Of a stretch of 64,000 nt of DNA, positions 11,552 to 18,912 are shown piece by piece. The DNA is from Candidatus Peribacteria bacterium (GTDB taxonomy: Bacteria; Patescibacteriota; Gracilibacteria; UBA1369; LOWO2-01-FULL-3). Positions within the stretch are counted from its first letter, which is position 1, and every line of letters begins with the position of its first letter. The stretch covers positions 1 through 64,000 of the forward strand of contig CALRGV010000005.1 in the NCBI GenBank assembly GCA_943358175.1, in the 5' to 3' direction. Under the pieces are notes generated by a model. The model had not been told where the DNA came from, ran no database searches, and saw nothing but the letters and a program-made list of their open reading frames with translations. The translations under genes were made by a program, and so were the position numbers.

Positions 11552-11561
11552 AGTGTACACT
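11552..11561. promoter_or_regulatory. Candidate toxin-antitoxin operator
   Basis: A perfect palindrome AGTGTACACT 26 bp upstream of the antitoxin start, with imperfect flanking symmetry. The position and symmetry fit autorepression by the Phd/YefM-like antitoxin; this is inference from family behaviour. Confidence 0.5.
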
Positions 11562-11590
11562 AAGAAAGTAGTTATAGCAACTTTTTTTTC

Positions 11591-11666
11591 TGGTGGGCGA
11601 TAGTGGGTTCGAACCACTGGCCTTCCGCAAGTCAAGCGGACGCTCTACCAACTGAGCTAATCGCCC
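11591..11666 (-). tRNA. tRNA-Val (GAC)
   Basis: A complete 76-nt cloverleaf with encoded CCA. The acceptor is GGGCGAT / ATCGCCC, the D arm GCTC...GAGC, the anticodon stem TCCGC / GCGGA with loop TTGACTT (anticodon GAC), and the T arm AGTGG-TTCGAAC-CCACT. Position 37, next to the anticodon, is T, whereas a purine is nearly universal. Everything else is canonical. Confidence 0.9.
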
Positions 11667-11735
11667 CTATTGAATGATTTCGGCCGCCCCATTCTATAAA
11701 TAATCTTGCCAATTGTCTAATTTATTAAATGCCCC

Positions 11736-11764
11736 TTGAAGAATTTCTGAAATGTGGCTAAAAT
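11736..11764 (+). promoter_or_regulatory. Promoter for 11791-12678
   Basis: TTGAAG (11736-11741), a 17-bp spacer and TAAAAT (11759-11764), preceded by TGGC. The start point should be near 11772, about 19 nt before ATG 11791. Confidence 0.65.
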
Positions 11765-11790
11765 ACAGTACATATCGACTATAAAAATTT

Positions 11791-12678
11791 ATGGATCAAA
11801 AAAACACCAACCCGGCCGCAAATCAGGGCCAACAAAAGCCACCACAACCACCAAAACCTGCGGCTCAGCAGCCTACACCGCCACCGGCTCAAACAGGAGC
11901 TGCCCAGGGACAACAAATACCACCGGCTTACTATCCTCCACAGGGGCAAATGCCTCCTCAAGGGTATCCGCAGGGAATGCCGCCTCAACCGGGCGCTTAT
12001 GCCCAGCAGGGCATGCCGGGAGGCACACCTCCAATGTACGGTGATCCATATGCTCAGCAAGGCATGCAGGGAGGTTATTATCCTCCACAGGGCTACTATC
12101 CTCCACAGGGACAAATGCCCGGATATCCACCAATGCCGCCTCAGGGTTATTCACCACAAGGCTATCCTCAGCCGGGAGCATATCCACAACCGGGAATGCC
12201 GGGAGGTTTTCCACCACAAGATCAGGGAATGATGCCGCAAGGCGCTATGCCTGGACAAATGCCTGGATATCCACCAATGCCACCAGCCGAAGATACTACT
12301 CCGGCAAATTTTCAATTGGGTACCAAATTTCCGGCAAAATTAAATGTGACTGCACCAAAAAGCGATCTGAAATACGATGACGAATATTTTATTCGCGTAT
12401 TGGCCGGTTCAATTTCTCTTTCCAAGGATGAAAAGAAAAAGATTATCGAATCGATTCCAAAGCTGAAACAAGCCCAGATCGACGAGCTAATTCGTATTTT
12501 CGAGGAAGAAAAGCAGAAATTCGCCGCTCTTTCCAAGAAGCATCTACCACAGCTCGAAAAATTGGCTCAACAACATTATGATGAGTGGATGGAACTCGAA
12601 CACGAATGGGACCAATCTCAAAAGAAAACTGAGGACACCAGCAAAGCCGACGCAATCAGGAAGTCTCTGGGGCTGTAG
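11791..12678 (+). CDS. Pro/Gln/Gly/Tyr-rich protein with helical C-terminal domain
   Basis: 295 aa. Residues 15-165 are a low-complexity tract of PPQGY/QGMP-type repeats (Pro, Gln, Gly, Tyr, Met), the composition typical of sticky disordered or surface-exposed tails. Residues about 170-295 are a charged helical domain ([20 protein letters not shown], then [12 protein letters not shown]) and a Trp-containing coiled-coil end. There is no signal peptide, so the location is uncertain. The C-terminal module resembles part of the left-edge protein (1-317). I do not assign a function. Confidence 0.75.
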   Translation: MDQKNTNPAANQGQQKPPQPPKPAAQQPTPPPAQTGAAQGQQIPPAYYPPQGQMPPQGYPQGMPPQPGAYAQQGMPGGTPPMYGDPYAQQGMQGGYYPPQGYYPPQGQMPGYPPMPPQGYSPQGYPQPGAYPQPGMPGGFPPQDQGMMPQGAMPGQMPGYPPMPPAEDTTPANFQLGTKFPAKLNVTAPKSDLKYDDEYFIRVLAGSISLSKDEKKKIIESIPKLKQAQIDELIRIFEEEKQKFAALSKKHLPQLEKLAQQHYDEWMELEHEWDQSQKKTEDTSKADAIRKSLGL

Positions 12679-12688
12679 TAAAAAATTA

Positions 12689-12717
12689 TTGATAAAAATA
12701 TTCGCATAGTATATAAT
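12689..12717 (+). promoter_or_regulatory. Promoter for candidate small RNA
   Basis: TTGATA (12689-12694), exactly 17 bp, then TATAAT (12712-12717). No coding sequence follows; the transcript would run directly into the hairpin at 12731-12792. Confidence 0.75.
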
Positions 12718-12723
12718 ATCACT

Positions 12724-12800
12724 AGAATTGCTCTTAGCTCGAACTGTGGCGTTGATCGTCGCGTTCCCTATAACTGGGGATAGAGCTAAGAGATTTTTTT
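12724..12800 (+). ncRNA. Candidate small structured RNA ending in a terminator
   Basis: About 77 nt from the predicted start to a T-run. The outer stem is CTCTTAGCTC (12731-12740) with GAGCTAAGAG (12783-12792), a perfect 10-bp helix followed by ATTTTTTT. Inside it, GAAC/GTTC flanks one arm and CCC...GGG forms another, so the fold looks like a three-way junction. It is independent of the upstream gene because it has its own consensus promoter. It ends against the 3' end of the convergent DUF3800 gene. It does not match the SRP RNA, tmRNA, hammerhead or 6S patterns I know. Confidence 0.6.
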
Positions 12801-13428
12801 ATAATGTTGGCCAGATTTGAACCAAAATCTCCCTATGTGCAATCATAGTTCTATATTCTAAAGCATTATTTTTTCGATTTTGAATAGACCTATTTACAAT
12901 GCCAGCAATGTAATCAGCAAGTTGTAAAAGGTTGGTTGACCCGGACTTTTGCATTTTTACATGTTTTATTCTTCTGTTAAGATCAGTATTCATTTTTATC
13001 TTTAAATATTTATTGAGTTGTTTTTTGAAGTCTAAACTTCCAGTTTCATCAATCGTGACGCTGGCCTGATAAAGTTTCTCTTTTGCACTTTCAAAAACTA
13101 GACTACATGCATATTTGTAAAACGACTTTTTATCCTTGAATCTTTCTCCGTAAAGTTTAGCCTTATCTAACACAATAGAATAATAAAAAAAGTTGTATGC
13201 CATTACAGCATTTATAAAAGCTCGACGAACATTGTGAGAATTTTTTTTAAAGTGAAATTCATCTTTTTGTTTCCATCCAAGTTCTCGTTTCAAAAGTCCT
13301 ATTTTACGATCACAGGCTTCAGCTTCTTCATTATCCTCAAAAACAACCAAAGCTACCACGAATAGTGGACTTGATCCACTATCTAATTTTAATCCACAAT
13401 CACCAGATTCATCAATGAAAACAAGCAT
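12799..13428 (-). CDS. DUF3800 domain protein
   Basis: 209 aa from ATG 13428 (MLVFIDESGDCG); an in-frame ATG at 13470 would add 14 residues. The N-terminal FIDESGD and the late acidic ALEYR/LLQLADYIAG segment are the DUF3800 hallmarks. The family has a predicted RNase H-like fold with acidic residues and is often found near mobile elements and defence genes, but its activity is not established. DEFHFKK and the C-terminal LADYIAG are well conserved, so it looks intact. Confidence 0.85.
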   Translation of the reverse strand: MLVFIDESGDCGLKLDSGSSPLFVVALVVFEDNEEAEACDRKIGLLKRELGWKQKDEFHFKKNSHNVRRAFINAVMAYNFFYYSIVLDKAKLYGERFKDKKSFYKYACSLVFESAKEKLYQASVTIDETGSLDFKKQLNKYLKIKMNTDLNRRIKHVKMQKSGSTNLLQLADYIAGIVNRSIQNRKNNALEYRTMIAHREILVQIWPTL

Positions 13429-13571
13429 ATTCAGATGTGTGTTTAACTTATTATTTCTACAACCTATCATTCAAAGTTAAAATTTTCTTAAATTAATTCT
13501 AAATTCGCGTTATCTTGCAAAAAGTGAAATTTTGTAATAGGTTTAATTCAACCCATTCCTAATTTTAACCT

Positions 13572-14111
13572 ATGAAAAAAACTCTTACCTGTTTACTTTT
13601 GACCGGCGTATTTTTGACAGCTTGTGGAGCTAAAAACACCATTTCTACCACCACCAAACCATCCGACCAAGCTTTGGATAACAATATTTTTTCAGAAGCC
13701 ACCGGCAGCGGCAATCTCGCTCGTTGCAAGGATATTATGGACACCACGCTGAAAACTTCCTGCGAGCAGGTAATTAATGATAAAAAGGCCACCTCCGCCG
13801 CCATCACAGAGCTAGACAAGAGCAAATGCAGCAAAGTCTCCGACTCAAGATACAAAAAAGAATGCGAAACCCAAGTCGCAGCTAAATTGGAAGCTAAAAA
13901 TGCTGATACAAAAAGACTTTCCATCGAACAAAGCGCGGTGGATAAAGGAGATGCGAGCTTATGCGACGGAATTGCCGACAAAAATCAGCAAGGCGCCTGC
14001 AAGTACAATATTCTGAGCAATCAGGCGATGCTGAAAAAAGACCCATCCCTTTGCGAGGGTATAGGTCTTAAGAATTTAATTTTGCAATGCAAGGATTTCT
14101 TAAAAAAGTAG
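13572..14111 (+). CDS. Lipoprotein with four Cys-pair repeats
   Basis: 179 aa. The signal is MKKTLTCLLLTGVFLTAC with lipobox LTAC. The mature protein contains four related units of about 25-45 residues, each with two Cys separated by 12-13 residues: RCKDIMDTTLKTSC, KCSKVSDSRYKKEC, LCDGIADKNQQGAC and LCEGIGLKNLILQC. Each unit probably forms a disulfide-locked helical hairpin outside the membrane. I do not know a named family. The downstream neighbour is convergent. Confidence 0.85.
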   Translation: MKKTLTCLLLTGVFLTACGAKNTISTTTKPSDQALDNNIFSEATGSGNLARCKDIMDTTLKTSCEQVINDKKATSAAITELDKSKCSKVSDSRYKKECETQVAAKLEAKNADTKRLSIEQSAVDKGDASLCDGIADKNQQGACKYNILSNQAMLKKDPSLCEGIGLKNLILQCKDFLKK

Positions 14112-14115
14112 GCTA

Positions 14116-15333
14116 TTACAGAGCTGGATCGAGACATAATGCAAATGCGTACAAATTTTTAGCAGCATCCTCTGTGTTTTTAGCATAAGCTGTACAGGTT
14201 GAGTTTGTGTAGTCAGGAACCAGTGAGTTCAAATATCCCCATCCGCTAAGATCCGCACCGCAGCTAAGCAGTTTTTCTGAACCGTTACAGCTCGCTACTG
14301 TCGAGCCAGTTCCTCCGGCTGCTAAAGAAGCGACTGCCGACTGTCGTCTATTTGTAGTTCCAAATCCTCCTTTTGCCTTTATTTTACCTGAAGCTTGGAT
14401 ATTTCCTGCTTCTATTGTTACATCTCCTATACCCTCATTAAAAACATCGAGGTGCTTGAAATAAGCTGCACCATCACTCCAAAGAGCTCCTGTACTTTGA
14501 AAATCTTTTGTTTTTAACCATACCCCCGCGGTGACATCACCCTCAACCGATAAGCTGTCAGCTATCTTTACAGGCAAAGGATCCCCGTTGTTATCTGTAT
14601 TGCTATTCACAATACCATACCAGGCATCCAGTGGGCTTTGAATCCTGAGTTTGCCACTTGGAGATGTAGACTCAATACCAGAATCGTCGGTTAAAGCCAG
14701 AGCAGCTCCTGTGATACCACCTGTTGTCTTCAAAAAGTTTCCAGTAACACCACCAGTTGCCACCAGTTCTAGAGCGTTTACGGCTCCTGTAGGAACATCA
14801 ACCGCGCCTGTTACTTTAACATTATCATCCAAAACAACGTCTCCACCATTCGCATTAGTTGAATTTTTAATTGCTTCAGTAACATCCATTTTTCCCTTAA
14901 TTTGCAGAGTGCCAGCTAGCGGAGTTATAGAACCTTCATCTCCATTAATTTTAATAGGCTTATTAGCCGCGGCATTTTTGCCATAAACTCCAAAATTATC
15001 ACGAATTGCCACAATACCTGTACCGTCAAGGTCACGACTTTTAATTCCCCAGCCTGAATCTATCAACAAACCTGAAATTGCCGTTATTGGTCCCTGAGCC
15101 TGCAAAGAATCATCAATAAAAACTGCTCCACCAGCTATTGCTGCCGGATCACTATTTTTGATTTTACCTTGAATATCCACGCCCTCAAACACAGGCGAAT
15201 ACAACGCCGCTTCAGTCGGATTTTGCGTCGGCGTAGCCACACCAAAAGCCACGTTGGCTCCCAGAGTCACAACACCGGCAAAAACTGCCACACCGGCAGC
15301 TACAAGAGAATTCTTTAAAGAAGAGTTTTTCAT
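14116..15333 (-). CDS. Secreted repeat-rich surface protein
   Basis: 405 aa with a typical signal peptide (SLVAAGVAVFAGVVTLGANV, cleavage near AFG-VA). The mature protein is Gly/Asp/Ala-rich with recurring short strands (for example GGAVFIDDS, GGDVVLDDN, VTGAVDVPTG), suggesting a beta-solenoid or fibre-like structure. A C-terminal Cys-containing cap (SCNGSEKLLSCGADLSGWGY) completes it. Convergent tail-fibre or pilus-tip proteins look similar, but I cannot assign a family. A strong promoter lies immediately upstream. Confidence 0.75.
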   Translation of the reverse strand: MKNSSLKNSLVAAGVAVFAGVVTLGANVAFGVATPTQNPTEAALYSPVFEGVDIQGKIKNSDPAAIAGGAVFIDDSLQAQGPITAISGLLIDSGWGIKSRDLDGTGIVAIRDNFGVYGKNAAANKPIKINGDEGSITPLAGTLQIKGKMDVTEAIKNSTNANGGDVVLDDNVKVTGAVDVPTGAVNALELVATGGVTGNFLKTTGGITGAALALTDDSGIESTSPSGKLRIQSPLDAWYGIVNSNTDNNGDPLPVKIADSLSVEGDVTAGVWLKTKDFQSTGALWSDGAAYFKHLDVFNEGIGDVTIEAGNIQASGKIKAKGGFGTTNRRQSAVASLAAGGTGSTVASCNGSEKLLSCGADLSGWGYLNSLVPDYTNSTCTAYAKNTEDAAKNLYAFALCLDPAL

Positions 15334-15362
15334 ATTTTTATTTTTATTTTTTTGTTGCCCTA

Positions 15363-15391
15363 ATTATAGCAAAAATAAGCCAAAATTTCAA
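15363..15391 (-). promoter_or_regulatory. Promoter for 14116-15333
   Basis: On the minus strand, TTGAAA (15386-15391), a 17-bp spacer ending in TGC, and TATAAT (15363-15368): an extended -10. The start point is near 15356 with a short A-rich leader. Confidence 0.75.
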
Positions 15392-15410
15392 GCCTCTGTG
15401 TTAATTATTT

Positions 15411-17207
15411 TTATTGCGCCTCCACGGCGTCGCTAATCTCGAAATTAATATTATCCGTCAGGCTCGGAATAGTAGGGGACCAGGCCGGCCAACTATTTAT
15501 TTCCACCTTATTTATCTCCGGTAAATTCTGGATGTAAATTTTTGCCTCCTCTATATCCAATCCGGCAACATGTTCGCGGATTTTTTCCAGCAATTGAGCT
15601 CCATTTTCCTTCTCGGGATCAATCTGGAATTGCTCTACTCCTTTTATATTAGCCGTAATCTTGATTTTGCCGGCGGCTTCATCTCTCTGAAAAATCCTAT
15701 AAGTTGTCGATCCCTCATTGATTCTCAAAAGCTCTTTCTGAGGGCTCTTTTTCAACAAAAGCTCATCTTTTAAAATCTCCAACATCGCATCATGATCATA
15801 ATATAATCCGCTTACATCCATATCTCCTGTAATTTGAAATTCGGCAATTTGCTTATTTATCAAAGTTTCATCTACCCTGATATTCACGTCACCTGTCGTA
15901 ATGGCTTGGCTATCACCCTGCAATAAATCGTAGCTGGCCACTTGTCCGGCAAGTGTGGCCTTGTCTTTAATTGCTTTTCTTAATTCATCAATTGCCGTCT
16001 TCGTTAATTCATCCCTAATTCTGGTTTTTGCCGCATCAATATCCTGCTGCGTCACAAAAGTCATATAATCGGTGACTCCTCCTTTCATTTCCACAGTGCT
16101 GTCAGCGTACACTTTGTTTTGATTATCGCCCTTTAAGCCGGGAAGGAAAAATCTAGTTGGCCCTATATTGCCGCGAGCTCCCACTATCGATCCACTCGCA
16201 TCCACCTGATCTGCTATCACGTAAGCTTCGATTTTGCCGGGACCCGTACTGTCAGCACCCGGAACAGTGATGTCGTCCATAATTCTGAACACAATGCCAT
16301 CTTTTGTCTGAAAACGCGTCTGAGTAACAAGTGGGCGCTCGGTATTCAGTGTGTTAATGATGGTAAGATTACCGCTCGCGTTAGCCCCTTTGTCAGAGAA
16401 TTTTTTGCCAGTGGCGTATTGAGTGATAGTCTTCGATACTCTTGTGGAAATCGGATAGCTGGCAATCTGGTGTGATGGCTTAGTCTCCAGTTCCGCACGA
16501 TTTTTCTGGGCATCAGCCAAAGTAATATTCACGGATTTTTCCAATACGCTGGCCGTAGGCGTGAGGTAAATTGTGACACCCGGAAGCGCTACGTAAATAA
16601 TGACCAGTAAAATTATCAAAGTAATAGATACCATTGCGATCAGGGCATGTCTGTTCGGTGCTATTATTACAAATTTTGACTTTGGTTTTTGAGGTTCCTG
16701 TTTTTTTTCTGCAGTTTTGATTTTGGAAATATCTATTGCCGTTTTCCCTTTTGCTCTGCGCAAAATTTCACCTATTGAAAGTTTTTTTTCGGTCAAACGC
16801 GTAGGAGCTTCTTCTTCCAACGCATTAATGCTCGCTTTCAGCGGAGTTATTTTCAACTTTTCGTCTTCTCCCTCTGAGGTAAAGAGAGCGGATTTTCCTT
16901 CCGGATTAGCCTTGTCGTAGACCTCAATGCCAATCTTTTGAGCTAAATGAATACCATTTTTATCATTGGTAATGAGAAAAATTTCTTTTCCGTCATCCTC
17001 CGCTTTTCTCTTTAGAATTTGTAAATTAACTAAACTTTGAAACAGAATCGCCCGTTTTGGTACGACAATATAAATATTTTTGGTATTAGTTTGTTTGATC
17101 TTATCAAAGAGAGTCGTGACCTCATCATCAATCTCCGCGTAGACCACTTTCTTTGGTGAAACCACCTTTTCCTCCTCCTTTTCGTTTTGTTTCTTTTTAG
17201 CTGCCAT
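15411..17207 (-). CDS. Single-pass membrane protein with baseplate-J-like ectodomain
   Basis: 598 aa. A cytoplasmic N-terminal part (about residues 20-100) has a Rossmann-like alternation (IYIVVPKRAILFQ, EIFLITNDKNG). A linker leads to one transmembrane helix near residue 190-210 (LIAMVSITLIILLVIIYVAL). The large outer domain contains segments like phage baseplate-J proteins, a call made with moderate confidence from patterns such as GPTRFFLPGLKGDN and the following VTQQDIDAAKTRI. It lies 9 bp downstream of the FtsA/PilM-like gene, so the two probably work together at the envelope. Confidence 0.75.
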   Translation of the reverse strand: MAAKKKQNEKEEEKVVSPKKVVYAEIDDEVTTLFDKIKQTNTKNIYIVVPKRAILFQSLVNLQILKRKAEDDGKEIFLITNDKNGIHLAQKIGIEVYDKANPEGKSALFTSEGEDEKLKITPLKASINALEEEAPTRLTEKKLSIGEILRRAKGKTAIDISKIKTAEKKQEPQKPKSKFVIIAPNRHALIAMVSITLIILLVIIYVALPGVTIYLTPTASVLEKSVNITLADAQKNRAELETKPSHQIASYPISTRVSKTITQYATGKKFSDKGANASGNLTIINTLNTERPLVTQTRFQTKDGIVFRIMDDITVPGADSTGPGKIEAYVIADQVDASGSIVGARGNIGPTRFFLPGLKGDNQNKVYADSTVEMKGGVTDYMTFVTQQDIDAAKTRIRDELTKTAIDELRKAIKDKATLAGQVASYDLLQGDSQAITTGDVNIRVDETLINKQIAEFQITGDMDVSGLYYDHDAMLEILKDELLLKKSPQKELLRINEGSTTYRIFQRDEAAGKIKITANIKGVEQFQIDPEKENGAQLLEKIREHVAGLDIEEAKIYIQNLPEINKVEINSWPAWSPTIPSLTDNINFEISDAVEAQ

Positions 17208-17216
17208 TTGTTTGCT

Positions 17217-18467
17217 TTATATTTGCATCAAGCGCACTACTTTTTTCAAAAGTTTCGAAAGTGGCTGCTCCTCGCCCATAAAGCCAAGCGCAAGATTAGC
17301 CAAAGCCATCGGCATAATATCTTGCTGATCTTTTAAAAGTTTTGTTTCATCGGAAACATTTGCGATCATTTTAGGGTTGAGGAAGCTGATTTGAGGTTTT
17401 CTTGTGAATGGGAGCAGCTTAACCCATTCCATAGATTCTAAAGTCTCCTTTATTTCAGGCAAATGTGCGCCACCACCGGAAAGATAAATTTTTGAAGGTA
17501 ATACGTCTACGTGTTGGAAGGATTCCAGGGTCAAAATGACTCCTGAAAGCCAAACATCGCAGTCGCTTTTCATCGCTTCGCGCACGATTTTATGTGATTG
17601 TCTCTCAAGCTTATCTTCACTGTAGAGCATTTTTATTTCTTCAGCTTCTTTGAAGGAAATATTTAGAGCCTGAGAAAGTCTCTTTGTAAAAGTACGTCCA
17701 CCCAGGGTAAACATTTTTGTTCCTTCCACTGTTCCATCTCTTACTACAGCCACATTTGTCGTGCCTCCACCAATATCCAGGAATATAGCTCCAAATTGGC
17801 CTTCTTCTTCCAGGCATCTGGTTAGGGCGTATGGCTCAGCGGCAATAGCTAAAAGTTCCTTATCAATTTCACAGGCAATAGTTTGCAGTGCTCCATAATG
17901 AACCAAAGGCGCGAAAGCATTGAAAATTCCCAAAGTCACTTCTTTGCCCTGAAAGCCGGTTGGATTTACTACTTTATATCCATCAATTCTCACGTCAACA
18001 ATTGCGGCGTTTACTAACTTTACATCTATTTCACTGTATCCGGTCTCGTCCGAAAGCTGGCTTCTAACCTGATCAAAAGCTCTCCACTGCACTTTATGGA
18101 CAATATTTTTCAATTCCGCTAAATCAATTTTGCTATTTGCATCACTGCGTACGTAGCTGGTGGTAATAGTAGCGCCTTTTACCAATTCTCCGGAAATTCC
18201 GATAATCATTTTCCCCGCTGTCACTCCGGCCATGTTTTCCGCATCACGAATAGCACTGTGGCAATTGGCTATTACGGAAGCAATATCCGTAACCACGCCA
18301 CTATTCATATCTCCAAGTTTTTGCTGTCGGCGTCCAACTCCTAGAACCTTAGCTTTTTTTGTACCTTCAGCTTCGCATATTAAAGCCTTCACATAGTCTG
18401 TGCCTATATCTAAAGCCAAAAAATGGGCTTCGCTAGATCTTTTTTTTATTCCCCTAAAAAGTCTCAT
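17217..18467 (-). CDS. FtsA/PilM-family actin-like ATPase
   Basis: 416 aa from ATG 18467. The actin-like ATPase motifs are clear: LALDIGTDYVKALI (phosphate 1), IFLDIGGGTTNVAVV (phosphate 2) and YLSGGGAHLPEI (adenosine). Between them is an SHS2-type insert (VKLVNAAIVDVRIDGYKVVN, then PTGFQG) as in FtsA. FtsA tethers FtsZ at division, while PilM is the cytoplasmic part of type IV pilus machines; the sequence alone does not separate them. Its downstream partner has an N-terminal cytosolic domain and an ectodomain, which favours a PilM/PilN-like envelope assembly over classic ftsA-ftsZ context. Confidence 0.85.
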   Translation of the reverse strand: MRLFRGIKKRSSEAHFLALDIGTDYVKALICEAEGTKKAKVLGVGRRQQKLGDMNSGVVTDIASVIANCHSAIRDAENMAGVTAGKMIIGISGELVKGATITTSYVRSDANSKIDLAELKNIVHKVQWRAFDQVRSQLSDETGYSEIDVKLVNAAIVDVRIDGYKVVNPTGFQGKEVTLGIFNAFAPLVHYGALQTIACEIDKELLAIAAEPYALTRCLEEEGQFGAIFLDIGGGTTNVAVVRDGTVEGTKMFTLGGRTFTKRLSQALNISFKEAEEIKMLYSEDKLERQSHKIVREAMKSDCDVWLSGVILTLESFQHVDVLPSKIYLSGGGAHLPEIKETLESMEWVKLLPFTRKPQISFLNPKMIANVSDETKLLKDQQDIMPMALANLALGFMGEEQPLSKLLKKVVRLMQI

Positions 18468-18477
18468 AAGTGTGTGA

Positions 18478-18506
18478 AATATACGGAAAATGGGAGGGAA
18501 AATCAA
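18478..18506 (-). promoter_or_regulatory. Promoter for the FtsA/PilM-like operon
   Basis: On the minus strand, TTGATT (18501-18506), a 17-bp spacer and TATATT (18478-18483). It lies inside the longer open frame, so it decides for ATG 18467 with a leader of about 5 nt; the mRNA may be effectively leaderless. Confidence 0.65.
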
Positions 18507-18590
18507 TAGTATGGTTATTTCTATCCCAGCCGGACAGACCTCGGTATCCGGCAGAGTAAGCCACTCCCACTCATTTCGTTAGCTATTCCC

Positions 18591-18616
18591 AAAAGTCTCC
18601 CTGGGGAGAGTTTTTT
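18591..18616. repeat. HNH-associated palindrome, copy a
   Basis: AAAAGTCTCCC-T-GGGGAGAGTTTT, palindromic with one central base and one mismatch, and followed by extra T's so that it could also terminate transcription on the + strand. Six more copies of the family occur at 19656-45666. Confidence 0.8.
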
Positions 18617-18849
18617 ATTTCACCTCTCTCGCTCATCATGCGCCTCTCATTCTTTGACTTGACGGTTTCCGGTGGGCGAGATTTTAGTTGAGAATTTTGC
18701 GGAATTTTCATGTTTTCAAAGTTTTCAGAACAATTTTCGTTTTCGCAATTCTAGAGAGTCCTGTAGGCAGATTTTTAGCTAAATTTCAGTGAAAATTTCG
18801 ATCACGTTACCTCGACCATTTTTCGTATTGCACGATAGCACTTCAACCC

Positions 18850-18877
18850 TTGTGGAAGCCGAAAATAAGAATATAAT
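18850..18877 (+). promoter_or_regulatory. Promoter for HNH gene 1
   Basis: TTGTGG (18850-18855), a 16-bp spacer and TATAAT (18872-18877). The start point is about 28 nt before ATG 18913. Confidence 0.55.
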
Positions 18878-18912
18878 TTTTATTACAAATTGCAAACTAA
18901 CAGCAAAATTAT

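Larger units (their letters stand above)
18507..18912. other. Upstream region of HNH locus 1
   Basis: 406 bp without a credible gene. It holds one palindromic element (18591-18616), the phrase GACTTGACG followed by a GGGCG segment, and a CGACCATTTTTCG / GCACGA stretch. Both recur in the region upstream of the second HNH gene (44560-44660), so the two upstream regions look homologous. A promoter for the HNH gene sits at the end. Confidence 0.7.

Noticed and set aside
18591-18616. Simple rho-independent terminator only
   Set aside because: The T-run makes this possible, but six other copies share the sequence, including three inside coding regions, so termination alone does not explain it.
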